Shown: in pieces, positions 12,112-24,983 of the stretch
How the letters are laid out: each line of letters begins with the position of its first letter
Position numbering within the stretch: position 1 is the stretch's first letter
Source: Pyrenochaeta sp. MPI-SDFR-AT-0127
Taxonomy: Eukaryota > Ascomycota > Dothideomycetes > Pleosporales > Cucurbitariaceae
Assembly: GCA_020747015.1 (NCBI GenBank)
Contig: JAGTJM010000001.1
Span: 1,364,001-1,428,000 of the forward strand
DNA: 64,000 nucleotides
Reading direction: 5' to 3'
Notes under the pieces: generated by a model
Told to the model about the DNA's origin: nothing
Databases searched by the model: none
What the model saw: the letters and a program-made list of their open reading frames with translations, nothing else
Made by a program: the position numbers and the translations under genes

Positions 12112-14077
12112 ATGCAGATCTTCGCATCCGTATTGATTGCGGCCATTGCCGCGCAAGAGGCGCTTGCGACGCCGATCTCAGCTCGCTCGCCGTACGTCGT
12201 GAAAGAGACACATTTTGCACCTAAGGACTGGAGGAAGCTTGATCGCGCCCATGGCAAGAAGACGATTCAACTGCAAATCGGCCTTAAGCAGGGCCGATTC
12301 GAAGAGCTCGATCGTCATCTTCATGAAGGTATGTGTGTTAGGGAAGTTCAGACTATTGACCATGAGCGTATACAACAACACTCAAAGTCATCTAGGCTGT
12401 CCGCAAATCAAATCTCAGTCAATCACATGTCTAATTGTTGGAACAGTTTCGGACCCAGACCACGCTCGATATGGCAAGCACCTGAGTGCCGAGGAGGTTA
12501 ACGAGCTCGTCGCACCTACCTCAGAAACCCACAATCTTGTCCACGATTGGCTTCGCGAAAATGGAATCGATGTCGAAGAACTGGATTACAGCTCTGCTAG
12601 AGATTGGATCGTTGTCCATCTTCCAATCGAAGTTGTTGAAAGTTTACTAGACACGGAGTATCACAACTACAAGCACAAAGATGGTTCCGTCGTCGCTCGC
12701 ACAACCACCTGGTCACTACCTCGCCATCTGCACGATCATATTGATGCCATTCAGCCTACCACATCCTTCTTCCGTGGTGCAGCTCGAGCAGCCACCTGGG
12801 TTAGCGAGAGCGTTGAAGTGCCGGCTAGCTACCAGCCACCCAAGAACGGAACTATCGCCAGCGTCTGCAATGTGACCTCCGTGACTCCAGAGTGCTTCCA
12901 GACTCTCTACTCAACCAAGTGGTATAAGACTCAAGCCAGCGATAAGAACAGCATTGGCTTCACCAACTACCTTGGCGAGATACCGATTCGACCTGATACA
13001 AAACTTTTCTTGCAGAAGTACCGACCCGAGGCCGTTTCGCAAGCCTATGCATTCAAACAACTTTCCATTGACAATGGCCCCGTGCAGGATGGCCCGTTGA
13101 CTTATAATCAGTCAACAGTTGCTGGGATCAGCCGCGAGGCCAATCTTGACGTCCAGGCTATTGCAGGTATTAGCTGGAAGACTCCCATCACCAGCTATTC
13201 TACTGGTGGTCAACCACCTTTCATTCCAGACATCTCAACTCCCGAGAACACGAACGAGCCATATCTCGCCTGGGTGAACTGGCTCCTCCAACAACGAGAT
13301 ATCCCCAAAGTCATCTCCACCTCCTACGGCGAGCCTGAGCAGACGATTCCCCGTTCTTACGCGGAGCGCGTATGCAAACAATTTGCGCAAGTCGGTGCCC
13401 GAGGCACTACCCTCTTCTTCTCGTCTGGTGATCATGGTATCGGTGGTACTGATACTTGCTACACCAATGATGGAAAGAAGACCTACAAGTTCCAGCCAGA
13501 CTTCCCTACCTCCTGCCCATATATAACCTCGGTGGGTGCGACCATGAATTTCGAGCCCGAGGAGTCTGCGTACCGTGCTTCTCGTAACACCAGCGCTGGC
13601 TTCCGCGACTTGTATTCCAGTGGCTCCGGCTTCAGCGACTACTTCGATCGCCCCTCGTGGCAGGACCAGGTTGTCCCGGCATATATCAAGGGGCTTGGCA
13701 ACCTGTATGAAGGGCTCTACAATAAAACAGGACGCGCTTATCCCGATCTTTCCGCCCAGGGCTTGTACTTTGCATACTTCTGGAATGGCACTGAGGGCAC
13801 CATCAGTGGTACCTCTGCTTCTACACCGCTCACTGCGGGCATCTTCTCGCTTGTCAATGACGCCTTGATTGCATCAGGCAAGCCGACGCTTGGATGGCTC
13901 AACCCTTGGTTGTACAAGAAGGGCTACAAGGGACTCACTGACATCACCAAGGGCTTCAGTTACGGCTGCAATGTACAAGGCTTTCCAGTTACTGAGGGCT
14001 GGGACCCAATCACCGGCTTTGGAACTCCAGACTTTCCAAAGTTGCTGAGGCTGGCGGGTGCGAAAGGGCACTGGTAA
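12112..14077 (+). CDS. Secreted tripeptidyl-peptidase, sedolisin family S53
   Basis: Two exons, 12112-12328 and 12447-14077, with a 118-nt intron (GTATGT donor, GGAACAG acceptor), encode 615 aa, normal for fungal S53 enzymes. The start ATG at 12112 gives a signal peptide (MQIFASVLIAAIAAQEALA). It is followed by the pro-kumamolisin activation domain (to about 190), with the DHARYGKHLS motif typical of these propeptides. The catalytic residues of the Glu-Asp-Asp-Ser type are all present: E303 and D307 in REANLDVQ, D401 in SSGDHG and S529 in SGTSAS. A calcium-site motif DPITGFGTPDF lies near the end. The enzyme should be secreted, activate itself at acid pH and release tripeptides from protein N-termini. 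It is convergent with the Ca2+/H+ exchanger. Confidence 0.93.
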
Positions 14078-14424
14078 TCGATAGTGGAGTCCGGACAATT
14101 CCAAGCATTGGCAATCAATATATGAGGCCTGGTAGTGTCTCAAAGCTATTAGCGATCCCTTAATTACAGTGTGGTTCCTAAGAGAATCCTATTTTCAGTA
14201 GATGATAATGATTCATATGGAATGGTTTACAACGACATGGTCCACTCGACCATGCATGAATGCCTCCTAGATTTTTTGGTAGAGTGGCATAGTTTGCTTC
14301 GAAGCTTAGCTATGGCATTCGTCCCTCCGTTTGCGTAGATGCTTCTGGTTCGCTCGGCATGTTATTGACAATTGATCCCCAAGTCTTGGCGCTCCCACAG
14401 AGAGTAATGAGCCTTCTCTTTAAC
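14078..14424. other. Convergent 3' spacer
   Basis: Lies between the 3' ends of the sedolisin and the Ca2+/H+ exchanger. It should hold both 3' UTRs; no other feature is seen. Confidence 0.5.
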
Positions 14425-15860
14425 CTAAGCAACACCGTTTGAGGTAGCGACATCTGGATTTGGGTAATACCATGCGGCCACGGCGATGATAACGTAAACG
14501 ATAACCAGTAGAGCTCCCTCAAGGTAGTTTGATTCGCCGTCACGTAGGAAGTTGCCCACCACGACGATAGAGAGAACAAGCAGAACGACCATGAAGATCT
14601 CAAAGTTCAAATCCATGTCCTTACCAAGGAACCAACCAACGATGACAACCAGAGGAGCATTGAATAGAGCTGTCTGGATGGAGGGGCCAATGCAATGGAA
14701 AAGCGCAAAGTTCTACAACCAAGTCAGCGTTGAAAGACGTATTCTGGCAATTTATACACACAATCTGTCCGTCCCAGGCCTCATCGACAGCAGTCAAGTG
14801 CTCAGCAGCCTTTTCCACAAGAGGAAGTAAGATCAAGCCAAGAAACTGATCGGGCACACCGGCCTCGACGACATCTTCGATGCGTTCAACAAGGAATACT
14901 GCTAACAAAGTAACAATCGCTAGCGAGAATACAAGCGCGACAATGCACTCGGTAAAGGTGAACTTTGGCTTGGCAAGATCTTCGTGGTGGTCGAGATCAG
15001 CGTGCTCATCAGCTTCGAGCACCTCGTCGAATATGGAGTGCTGTGAGCGCGCATTGTACCATATGAAGCTATAGTATGTCAGTCCTATCCGGCGCTTAAA
15101 GTTTCTGGGCAACTGACATGGCGAACGCAATGATCAAGAGAATGGATGTGACCTGACTGATCCTAAGAACATTGTGCTCCAAAATCTTCTCAGTGAATTC
15201 ATGATGCTTAGTAGCTTTTGCAACCGCTGAGCCCTTGAGAGCAGAGTAGTACGCGCTGGGGATGAGGAGGCCAAAGCCAGCGACGAGGAGCAATCCGGTG
15301 CCCACCTCGCTGACAGAAGCGTGAAACTTCTGGCTAGCTTGACGAAGACCACCAACAAAGAAGCAAAGCCCAAGGCACAAGAGCAAGTTCGTAAGAATCG
15401 AGCCCAAGATGGCCGCTTGGATGACGGGAATGAGGTTGCCGTGTTCAGACGAGCCATGCCCAGCGTTATGCTTGGCGATGAGGATGATGAAGAGGATAAT
15501 CTCCACGATTGATCCGAATGCCGTCTCGATCAAGATGCCAGAAACCTTTGGCATTTTTCGTGCAAACTCTTGTCCAGCAAAGCCGAGTAGATTGGCTACT
15601 GGCACCATTGCAATGTAGCTTGTCACAAAGACCGCAATGGGCAAGCCCGGCGCTGCGAAATGCAGGACAATGGCAACGATGACAAATGGCCATAGTAAGT
15701 TGGTGAACTTTGCTGCATTGCTACCAGATCTCCATGCAACATTCAGGAAGTGAGAGGGGCTGAATCCGGAGCGGCCGCTCTCGCCATCAGGGTGGATGTG
15801 TTGAGGTATGATGTTGTGGAGTAGAGGGGTCGACTCGGAACTGTGTTGATTAGAAGACAT
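14425..15860 (-). CDS. VCX1: Vacuolar Ca2+/H+ exchanger (CaCA superfamily, CAX/VCX1 type)
   Basis: Three exons, 15860-15118, 15068-14762 and 14712-14425, with two 49-nt introns, encode 445 aa. The protein is polytopic with about eleven membrane segments and an acidic loop in the middle (DEVLEADEHADLDHHEDL) that separates the two halves, as in CAX antiporters. The second half is highly typical: LAVDEAWDGQ is nearly preserved (LTAVDEAWDGQ), then HCIGPSIQTALFNAPLVVI and DGESNYLEG. The first repeat reads FGSIVEI where many CAX proteins have GNA-EL. It should load Ca2+ into the vacuole in exchange for protons. Start is taken at 15860 (MSSNQHSSES). The frame is open upstream to 15983, but that extension is unlike the family. 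Confidence 0.9.
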
Positions 15861-16617
15861 GACGCCGGATAGTATGCAGGTGTAATTGAGGCTCAATGGC
15901 GTGCGTGGGACAGCCAGGAGGATGAGGAAGCTGGAGGATCGAGGGGATTTTGGCGGGAAAGGTGGGGAACGCGCTACTGCCATTTGCCCAGCCCTCGGCC
16001 TTACAAAAACAAGGCAGGCGCCTTGTTCCTCTCCTGAACGAGCAACGCGTCTTCATCGTGAGGAAAACGGCATCCAATATCAAAAGTGTCGTGAATGGAT
16101 GAAAGCTGCAGTGTCTGGGTCTGGTCGGTTTGATTTGCGTACTCCCCAGAGGCCCCGCTTGTGTGTAACGACGCGTCTCTCGCGAACAACTCTGGACGCC
16201 ATGATCGTCGGGACAATAAGTTTGTACACATGAAGAAACATCAAAATAATCTTTCGATGAGTAGGACATCCTCGTGTTCGAATGGAGACTTGCACACATT
16301 GAATGCGATAACCTGAACAGCCACGAGGAGAACGGAGCCACGAGACACTACCACTCGATGCAATTCTGTCAGAATCACAAAACAGCAGTGTTTAGTGTCA
16401 TCACAAGGAGCTTGGATGAATCGGCAGGGCTAACAGATGTAGGACTTGTCGGGCAGCCTGCCGTGTTTCAAATGCATGGTGGTGTGCACAGCCACAACAC
16501 AATTCCGCGTACTTCCTCAGCTCAGCCTGAGGTACACTTGACCTTCATGTGCCCTCTTCCCGCACTCAATTGCCCAGAAAGCTCTCCCTGTCTCGAAAGT
16601 CATTGCAATAACCAGTC
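15861..16617. promoter_or_regulatory. Divergent upstream region, exchanger and coiled-coil membrane protein
   Basis: 757 bases between the minus-strand exchanger start and the plus-strand start at 16618. It should hold both promoters. Overlapping small frames on both strands show no motifs. No specific factor site is claimed. Confidence 0.4.
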
Positions 16618-17518
16618 ATGTCGCAGTCCAAGAATTCTCAACGCCTTTCCGGGCTCCCTATTACACCGCCCGAATCGGTGACAAGTTTCCAAACAGATGG
16701 CATACCAGATATCGAGCGGACTCCAACTTGCCAATCCAGGGTTGTGTCACCGATCGAATCTGCATTTGACTGGGTCTTGAAAGTGCTGGCTGTCACTAGT
16801 GCCATATTGTTCGGTATATGGGCACCAATCTCCTACCGCCTGCAAGACCTTGGCAACCGGAGCAATGATGATGTCCAGGAGCGACTGGTGCGAAAGATTG
16901 ACACAATGGCTAAAGAAATCGAAGGTCTGAAGACCCAGATGAACGGTCTTGCTATGCTTCGAGCATATGAGTTCTGTAGAGGCGATGGTGGACAAGTACG
17001 CTTCTTCCAATATTGCATTGCACACATGAGCTGACGAGAGTCAGTCTGTCCCAGCCTGCCAGGCCTTGAATAAGTCAATGGCTATTGATGTTCTGATTGC
17101 AGATCTCACACCAATGGCGCCACAAGATACACCAAAGCCCACAACTACATCGACACAGCCATTGTCATATACCACTCTAGTCACTAGGGCATTATCAGAT
17201 ACGCTTATGACAACAACGATTCCAGAAACTGCGCCGCAGCATGAAGGAAACAACCCTGTCTATCCTAGCTCGTCTACATTTTCAAGCCCTACGTCCCATC
17301 GGACGTCCACGTGGCCTATCGAGACATCACCAAGCAACAGCACCGCCTTACGGCCAAGTTTCGCATTAGATATACTGATCACTGTGCTTCAAGTCCCATG
17401 GTACTTTTTGGCTTTAGTCCCAATCGTGTGTGGTATTGTAGTTGCAGAGATCATTCTGCGAAGGAGAAGAAGAGATGAAACAATATTGGCGTTGAAAGAC
17501 ATGAAAAGTGTTAATTGA
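16618..17518 (+). CDS. Membrane protein with TM, coiled coil, Ser/Thr-rich region and C-terminal TM (paralogue 1)
   Basis: Two exons, 16618-16995 and 17045-17518, with a 49-nt intron (GTACGC donor, GCTGAC branch, GTCAG acceptor), encode 283 aa. Order: a short N-terminal tail with TPPES; a hydrophobic segment at about 52-73 (LAVTSAILFGIWAP); SYRLQ-GN-SND; a short coiled coil at about 82-112; a conserved LR-YEFC at about 114-120; PACQAL; a Ser/Thr/Pro-rich stretch likely to be O-glycosylated; a second membrane segment near 240-262; and a basic tail (RRRRRD). The same architecture and motifs occur in the gene at 27901-29031. I do not recognise a named family. Two membrane spans joined by a Ser/Thr-rich loop could suit a cell-surface sensor or anchor, but that is inference. 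Confidence 0.75.
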
Positions 17519-18297
17519 TGGTTTGCACAGAAGATACCAGAACGACGGAAAGTATAACCGACCGGCACGAACAGCACCGTTCGTATTCGCTTCCCAAACG
17601 GAACCTCCGCCCCACAGTATCATGGCATTGCGCAACTTGTACCGGCACTTCTTCATCGCAACCATAGATACCCAGCATTTCGCTTCCCATAGGCTTTGTA
17701 TCTAAATGTGTCAATTGCCATAACAGTAAAGTTAAATGGTAAGAGAAACAACCATTTTGAGGCTGGTTAAATACTGCAGTAACCGGCGGATGTTTGCTAT
17801 TAGATCATAAGAATATACCTGTATTCTCTCTAGTTTTATGCCAATGCTATTTCTTTGGCTTCATCGCATATGTCCGAAGCCTGAGGACTGGACCTGAGTG
17901 GACGTGTTCGGCCCAGCGTGGTTGGCTGTTCCTAAAACAGGAAGCGCATGAGGTTGTCTCCGCTTAACACGGACTATGCCTGTAGCTATGTTTCAGCTCT
18001 GCACTTTTCCGATCGATGCACGAGCTATTATTCGACTGAAAGTGACGACAAAGCTCTTCGACGTTGTTGATCGGCATTGCCACCTTCTCGTATCGGCCAC
18101 ATTGGGCTTGGCGGAAAGACCCCTTTTGCGGACCGAAATTTTCATTTTGCGGGGCTTGTTCGGTGTTCTCCGCATCTCGTTCGTTCTGCTTCCGAGCAGG
18201 GTGGCTGTTCTGCATTTCATGGTAGTACAGTGTCCATCATTGCAACAACTGATTTCACTTTTCACCACAGCCTGACCAATTAGGGAAACAAGTCAGG
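17519..18297. other. Spacer
   Basis: About 780 bases. Short open frames on both strands near 17964-18283 have no recognisable content. It presumably holds the 3' UTR of paralogue 1 and the promoter of the UPF0658 gene. Confidence 0.4.
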
Positions 18298-19523
18298 ATG
18301 CCATCATGGTGGCCACGTACGACACTGGAAAAGCTCTTCTTTGCATCCACAGCGACACAAGCTATTGTTATTGCAACTATTCAAGTGTATGTATGCCTCC
18401 CCCTGTACATCCAAATCTCTCTGATAATGTCTTGCCAAAGGGTCATTCTTGTCGTCTATCTTCAATGGGTAAATCCGTCCGCATATGAGGTCCCACTTTC
18501 GTACATCACTCCGATGGCCCTCGCCGTAACTACATTAGGTGTCCTGTATCAAATGGGTCTAACCCTTGATGCATATCGTATCAAGAATCACATCCAGCTG
18601 TTCATGCAATGCCTATGCAACATCTGCTTGTCGGTATCGACAGTCATGCAATACAATCAGATCAAGGACGCAAGAGACCGTCTCATTGTTGGCGCCAACC
18701 TAGCAAAGCTTCCCTTCGCCAAAGTTGATCGCCACTTTTGGCAGCGTGTGTCCCCAGGTTTGATTGTGTGCATAGCTGTCTCATGCATTTGTAGTACAAG
18801 CATGTGTGGTTTGGCGTATGGTCTACACAAGGAATTTTCTTGGGCTTTATACCAACACGTCAGTCCCGATGTGAAGACTCGAAGGCGATACTTCAGCTAC
18901 CAGGTCAGTTCAACACCATCAAAGCTTCGATTGCGTCTTCTTACAAACCTAAAGGTGTATCTTGTCATCCTCAAGTTCACCCCTTTCTTCCTTACCGCAT
19001 TTATCCTGATTTACGGCCTGGTCAATGTCCATTACATGGAGCCCGAATTCTCGTTGACCATAGCTATAATACCTGCAGCGCTAATACACGTTGCACTTGC
19101 CGTGTATTTCGTGAGAAACGAGATACGGATCGGAATGGCCGTGATACTGGTAAGTCTCAATTCCTGCGCAATAATCACAATGCACTGACCACAAACCAAT
19201 CAAAGATTATTCATGCAGCCGAAATTGCATATCTTGTCAGCAGAATTGTTGTTCTTTACGGAGACGGTCTCCTATCCAAAACCGCGATGAAGGATGAGAT
19301 GACTCTCTATGCTTGCATCGCACTAACCTTCACGGTGGCTGCGCTCATTGCTGGCTCCATATGCTTTTTTCAATTTAACAAGGGCCTGAAGCCCATTGTA
19401 CTAGGTCAGGTAAAGCGCACACCGCAGACAGATGAGTGGGAAGAGGAGTATTATTTCCAGCGGCTCAATCATAATGTCGTTCACCTGCAGGACCGAGAAT
19501 CACGCCGTTTCGCATTAGACTAG
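18298..19523 (+). CDS. UPF0658 Golgi apparatus membrane protein
   Basis: Four exons, 18298-18386, 18441-18903, 18955-19149 and 19206-19523, with introns of 54, 51 and 56 nt (donors GTATGT, GTCAGT, GTAAGT), encode 354 aa. The middle intron is 51 nt, has no stop and could be mistaken for coding, but RRRYFSYQ joins cleanly to VYLVILKF. The protein is polytopic with conserved blocks typical of the family: YLQWVNPS, TTLGVLYQMGLT, an NHIQLF block, VRNEIRIGM and a WEEEYYFQR-like tail. S. pombe members localise to the Golgi, and the molecular function is unknown. Start at 18298 (MPSWWPRTTLEKLFF). Confidence 0.85.
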
Positions 19524-21122
19524 AGACAGCATTGGACAGAAAGAAGCTTGTATGACACGAAGACGACAGCATCAATAGTACTTGCAATAATAATCTTAAT
19601 CAAAGCGCTGGCATGAAGCACCCGTACAGTTCACCATGAAAGAAATGCTGAATACAATAATGACATCCATGGCAATCATGCCATCCATGGTGCACTTGAG
19701 AATGATTGTGACATCAAGACTATCTGGGCTGCAGCCTTGAATGGCAGCTTTGAACAACCTAGTGCGACTACGCGTTGGCGGTCGGAATTTCTAGGCGAAT
19801 ACGTGCGATATTTGGATTTGATTGACGCTACTCAGCGACCAAACGGGAGAAAATGTATCAAATACTGACATCTTAGATTGTGAAGCAGAAGCTTTGGTTC
19901 TGGCACACACAGACCTTTAAATATGCGGAAATGACAGCAGCGAAGTGAGAGGGAGTACTTAAAAATGCCGGGCAGGATACTGGAACATCTAATTGCAAAC
20001 GCTTCCAGGCAGCTATGAGAGCAAAAGAATTTTCCTCACTAAAACATAGAATTCCAGCCTTTGTATGCTCTCAGTCCAGGACAGCACTCACTGTTATGTT
20101 CATACCTTTGTGTTTTATTCGCAAACCAACACAATAGCAATAAAGTAATTATCCCATGGGATTGCTCCTCGTTAGCACACCTCCAAAGTAGCTGTTCCAA
20201 GATGACTTCCTCGCTCTGCATCATCAGAGTCCTTGTAAGGTCACGTATTGGAAGATGCAGAAAGACTTATTTGGATTCGGCCCTGCAATGTAATGCACGT
20301 TTGCGATTTCCTGTACCATTGTCACATGACCAGAAAAAACAGCCCACAATGACTTGATTATTTGAACCCAAAAGTGTAATCGCTTGCTTGTTGCCTTGGT
20401 GTGTTCCTATTGCCATCAAGAAAAGTAACACGATCACAGCAAATTATCCTCCCTAGCCTGCTGTCACACTCCTCGAAGCTTTGGCTTGCCTTTTATGAAC
20501 GTACTCATTTTCTCAGCTCAGGACCAGAGAGACGTGGACAGTGCTCGAGTGATCCAATCGTTGGAAAGATTATCCTGGCCCTGCAATTGAGGATGGTATC
20601 TGAAGGCCGTTCACATTCGTCCATAGATTTTACTACAACATTTCATGTGTATCTCCATAGGCACGGGGAGTTAGGGCCACGGACATTACGATCTAGACGA
20701 AAACATTGCGGTAAATCCGTTGCGCCGAGGTGTTGCCGAATCTTTCCAGACACTTAAGTCCGACCGTCCGACGAATACCACGTCTTAGGCAGACGATTAC
20801 AGGGCTTCAGCCAATTTTTAAGGGAGTCTAGATTTATTAAACCTCGTTGGAAATAAGCTAGCTACCTGAAGTCGGCCAACACCATGAGCCAAGGGCTTTG
20901 GTGAAGCCCAAAGAGTCTTAGTAGTTTCAGGCGTGGTTTATTGCATCTTTCTCCGTTTTTCACCAAGAATTCAAAACATAGCTGTAGACGTATAAATACT
21001 CTGAAGGATACCCTCATTCCTTTTAAGCCACATATCATCACTGGGGAATAGTTCTCACTACTTGAACACACTACACAGTCTCAATATCATTCCGACCTCA
21101 ATCATTCCGGTCCTTTTCCACT
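19524..21122. other. Spacer upstream of the SDR gene
   Basis: About 1.6 kb with no gene I can support. The longest frames (20061-20357 and 20401-20757, plus) have no motif. The final part should be the SDR promoter. Confidence 0.4.
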
Positions 21123-22173
21123 ATGCCACCAGCAAACAAATACGCAGCAGCACATATGGACATTAAGGGGCCAGGAGATGGTCGTCCCACTGCTTTTGAG
21201 GTACTTGAGGATGAAGGCTTAGAAGGCAAGCTCACTGATAAAGTGATTCTTGTCACTGGCGCCTCAGCTGGCTTGGGAGTTGAAACAATCCGAACCCTTG
21301 CGAGAACTGGCGCTACTGTCTTTGGAGCGGCTCGAGATTTGAACAAAGCGGCAAAAGCTCTTCAGGGCATCGAAGGCAAGATTGAACTCCTGGATTTGGA
21401 TTTAGCATCTTTGGACAGCGTGCGAGCAGCTGCAGATGAGTTTCTGAAGAGAAGCAACGGAAAGCTCAACATTCTCGTCAACAATGCTGGAACCATGGCA
21501 CTTCCAACCAGGACCGTTACTACCGATGGATTCGAGGCTCAGTTCGGAACGAACCATCTAGGTATGGTTGCTTAAAACACTCATTTTCAAACCTTAACAT
21601 TTGATAGGCCACTTTTTGCTCTTTCAGCTGTTGAAATCGGCACTCTTGTGCTCATCTAGTCCTTCTTTCCATTCGCGTGTTGTTAATCTGAGCTCGAGCG
21701 CACATCGTCTTTCAGAAATTCTTCCCGACGACTATAATTTCGAAACCAGCGACTACGACAGCTTTGTTGCCTATGGCCAAGCCAAGACAGCGAATCTCTA
21801 TATGAGCAACAAAATTGAGAGAGCTTACGGCTCCCAGGGTCTCCACGGCCTCGCGGTCCACCCCGGAGTGATTTTCACCGAGTTACTTCGCAACGTAGAT
21901 CCTGCTGTTCGTGAATATGTCACGAACGACCCCGCGATGTCGGCAATTCGGAAGTCTGTGCAACAGGGTGCTGCAACCACAGTGTTGGCAGCAATTGGAA
22001 AAGAATTTGAAGGCGTCGGAGGTAAATACTTGGAAGATGCGGGCGAATGGGGACCTGCGGAGGTTGGTGCTGCGCAAACTGCCCCAGGTTACGCTTCTTG
22101 GGCTTTCAACCCTGCCTTAGAAGATCGACTCTGGGAAGATTCAAATAGATTCGTGAAGTTCAAGGATGCCTAA
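21123..22173 (+). CDS. Short-chain dehydrogenase/reductase, retinol-dehydrogenase/WWOX-like
   Basis: Two exons, 21123-21561 and 21608-22173, with a 46-nt intron (GTATGG donor, TTGATAG acceptor), encode 334 aa. The Rossmann NAD(P)-binding motif TGASAGLG is near residue 43, NNAG near 122, the active-site serine in LSSSAH, and the catalytic pair in YGQAKTAN. The closing motif VHPGVIFTEL is typical of the group that includes fungal secondary-metabolite reductases and short-chain retinol dehydrogenases. The substrate cannot be told from sequence. No signal peptide; probably cytosolic or weakly membrane-associated. Confidence 0.9.
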
Positions 22174-23660
22174 ATTTCAAGTTCCTGGCTTAAATCGTAC
22201 ACAACACATGGAAGCTTTAGGAGCACCTGTAGGAGTAAATTCAGTCATAGAAGATCATTATACATTCTTTTAAGAATTCCTGTCCAAAGCTTCGGTTTCA
22301 AGGTCTTGGGCCGTCGAGTTTCAGTGTATATATTGGAAAATTTGCGAAGATCCACCCATGGTGCTACCTTTGCGCCAGCCACTTGCAATATGGCCATTGT
22401 GCTCACCTGATCGATGCCCTTTCGAAGACATTATAGTGCAGAGGAAGAATCAATATTAATATTGATCTTCGGCTTAATCATGTCTTAAAGAGTGCTGGAA
22501 TTAGCTGTGACGCCCGTATTTGATGAAGAAGAATGTGTTTGCACGTCTTTCAAAGCTCTAAGAGGGGTGCAGGTCGTAATGGACAGATGATGAAGGGGCA
22601 ACTTTAATAGCCATACCAATGACCTCGAATATGATTGATTTGACCAAGTTTCGAAGGGCGCAAGACGGAGGCGAAGCCGTAGGACAGAGAGCACGAACGT
22701 CTCAAACATTTGTAAATCCGCCGTAACTATCAGTCTGTTGCCTGCAAATCGCTATAGCAAAAGTCTTCAACGTAAATTTTAAAGGCGAGCAAGCCGACAA
22801 AACAACTCTTGAATAGAATCCAGTTATCTTGCTTATATTGTGCCATGTGTCTTTCGCCTTGTGGCGTCAGCTTACGTAACCGGTGTCCGGGGCTTGACGA
22901 TCCAGGCTGTGTAGGATCTGCATGAGGGGCTGTTCATGATCTTGAAATTGTATGGAGCGACAACTTCATTGGAGAATATAGGGTCCAGTGCTTACGTTTG
23001 AACATGGGCACGCCAAGAGGATGGTGGCTCAATATCCTGAAGTCACCAATCAGACTAGAAACGCCATGAAGTTGACAAGGTTGAAACCTGCGAAGTGCAA
23101 GAGCACGAATTTTGTGGCAAGAAGCCAATACAACAGATTGCCTTACTCTGGGAGACTTGACGCCGAATTTCGCGTTAAATATTGTAGGTGTATGTTCTAT
23201 TTGGAGAAGTATCAGTTGAGATGGAATGTGTGGGCCAAGTAATGATGATGGTACAACTTTACATTGCATCTCAGGCCGCGTTGGACTGCGCCACCCCCAG
23301 CTGGTTAGATGCAGACAAGAAGTGAACCTTGTTATGCTATTTGATGATCTCGTAGTGGTGCCCCATTTCCACTGCCTGCGCCATACCATCTTGAGGTTGC
23401 TGACATACGCCCGGAGTCCCTCTAGCAGCGAGACCATGAGGCAACGATGCACAGGCTGCTGCGGCGGTTTTGATCCAGAACCCAAGAAGCATGCCCATGA
23501 ATTCTGTGAGCCTCCATGAACAAGGCACTGCCCGCTCTTGAAGAACCGCCCACTTTCCGAGATTTTACATACCACGAGGGACTTGAATGGACTCGTCCAT
23601 TTCCTATAAATATTTGGACATAATCGGTCAACCAACTGATCACTTTCCATTGCATTCGGG
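22174..23660. other. Spacer
   Basis: About 1.5 kb. A 265-codon minus-strand frame (22934-23731) runs through it and overlaps the next gene's start, but it has no recognisable motif and is treated as chance. A second minus frame (23337-23528) is equally unsupported. Confidence 0.35.
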
Positions 23661-24983
23661 ATGTCAACAACGTCATCAACGTCACTATCCTTCCGATGGG
23701 GTCCCCCAGACCCCACAGTCCTTAGCTTCAACGATTGCGGACGCGCTACAAATTACTACAAGGTCAAATTGCCGCGCGGCGATATTCCATACGATGCAAC
23801 TGCTGATTTTCTCATGAACGGCATTTCCTACTACCTGCAACAAAAACAGTTGGATCCACCCCTCAAGAGAGAACTAGTGGATTGGTGCTCGAAAACCCCA
23901 CAGGTGCGACAAATCATGCGGAATTATACCCTGACGAATTGTTTGAGCAAATTATGTCCTGAGATGCGCTGGCAGGGTAACTCGGATATCACTGGTGTTG
24001 GCGTAAGTTCGCTGGTTACTCTGCTTGTTTGTATATTAAATCGTTAATTCTCTTAGATGCTCACCACGTATGTCGTCCAGGCCCTACTAGTAACACTGTA
24101 CCTCACAGTCCTTCTCTCGGACCGAGGCGAACTATTACCGAAACGATATCGAAAACTACCGTATGTCGAGAAATGCATCATGTCCATTACCCATTCGACT
24201 ACAACGTTTCTAAACGCATCCTTTGTGTTCTGCGCCGCCATGCTCTTCGCTACTGTCATCTCGTTCATCCGAGTAATTGCAGTGGGTACACAGAAAGTGC
24301 GTCAACAACCAATGTCAACCTCCGCGTACGTTGTTTCAATGATGATCTCATTGCAATCTGTTCTCCCGGTGGCTCTTTTGAACATGGCGTCGTCCAATTT
24401 GTTGCGTCGCGCTAAAGGCAGAAGATTGCTCTGGGCCCTTGTTACTGTGTTGGTCACCGTTGTGCTCGTTCTCGGCATTTATGTGAATTGGTATGTGACC
24501 CTTCTTCGGTACGACCAGAAATATCTCTCGTCCAGACGATATTACGACGATCAGCTCGATTGGGAAAACACTTGTGCTGATTTTGATCCGATGCGGCACA
24601 TAAGGGATTTTGCTACGGGGTTAGGGGCTCTGCTGTTCGTTGCGCTTGTGGTGTACACAGTCAGTCCTTTCATGCTTCTTCCAAAGAGGCTCCGGAAACA
24701 CTTTTGGTACAAAACCACAGTCAGGATTATGCAATGGCAGGGATTGATATTGGGGTTTGTAACAATGTGGTTTTGCATCGGCTGGCTCATTCGATTTCGT
24801 ATTCAGTTGGATGTAAATGGTGGAATATCGAACAAAGACCTAGAGTTGTCGTTTGGTCAGATCCTAGCGCTCGCTACATGGGTTCCGGTTCTAGTAGAGA
24901 TTACCTATATCTATTGGGAGAGGCCGACTGAGGCTTTGACAGGGCGTCTAATAAGGCCTTTCAAAGTGATCATGGGTCCTTGA
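23661..24983 (+). CDS. Fungal polytopic membrane protein of unknown function
   Basis: Two exons, 23661-24002 and 24057-24983, with a 54-nt intron (GTAAGT donor, CTCTTAG acceptor), encode 422 aa. The N-terminal 110 residues are soluble and contain CSKLCPEMRWQGNSDITGVG just before the first membrane segment. This Cys-x3-Cys plus RWQGN-DI-G block recurs in a family of fungal multi-TM proteins that I know only as uncharacterised. About seven membrane segments follow, with basic loops (PKRYRKLP, PKRLRKHF). The start at 23661 is the first ATG of the frame. Transporter or receptor roles cannot be distinguished. Confidence 0.7.

Noticed and set aside
22934..23731. 265-codon minus-strand open frame
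   Set aside because: No motif, start context or splice partner; it overlaps the start of the gene at 23661, and one chance frame of this length is not surprising in 64 kb.
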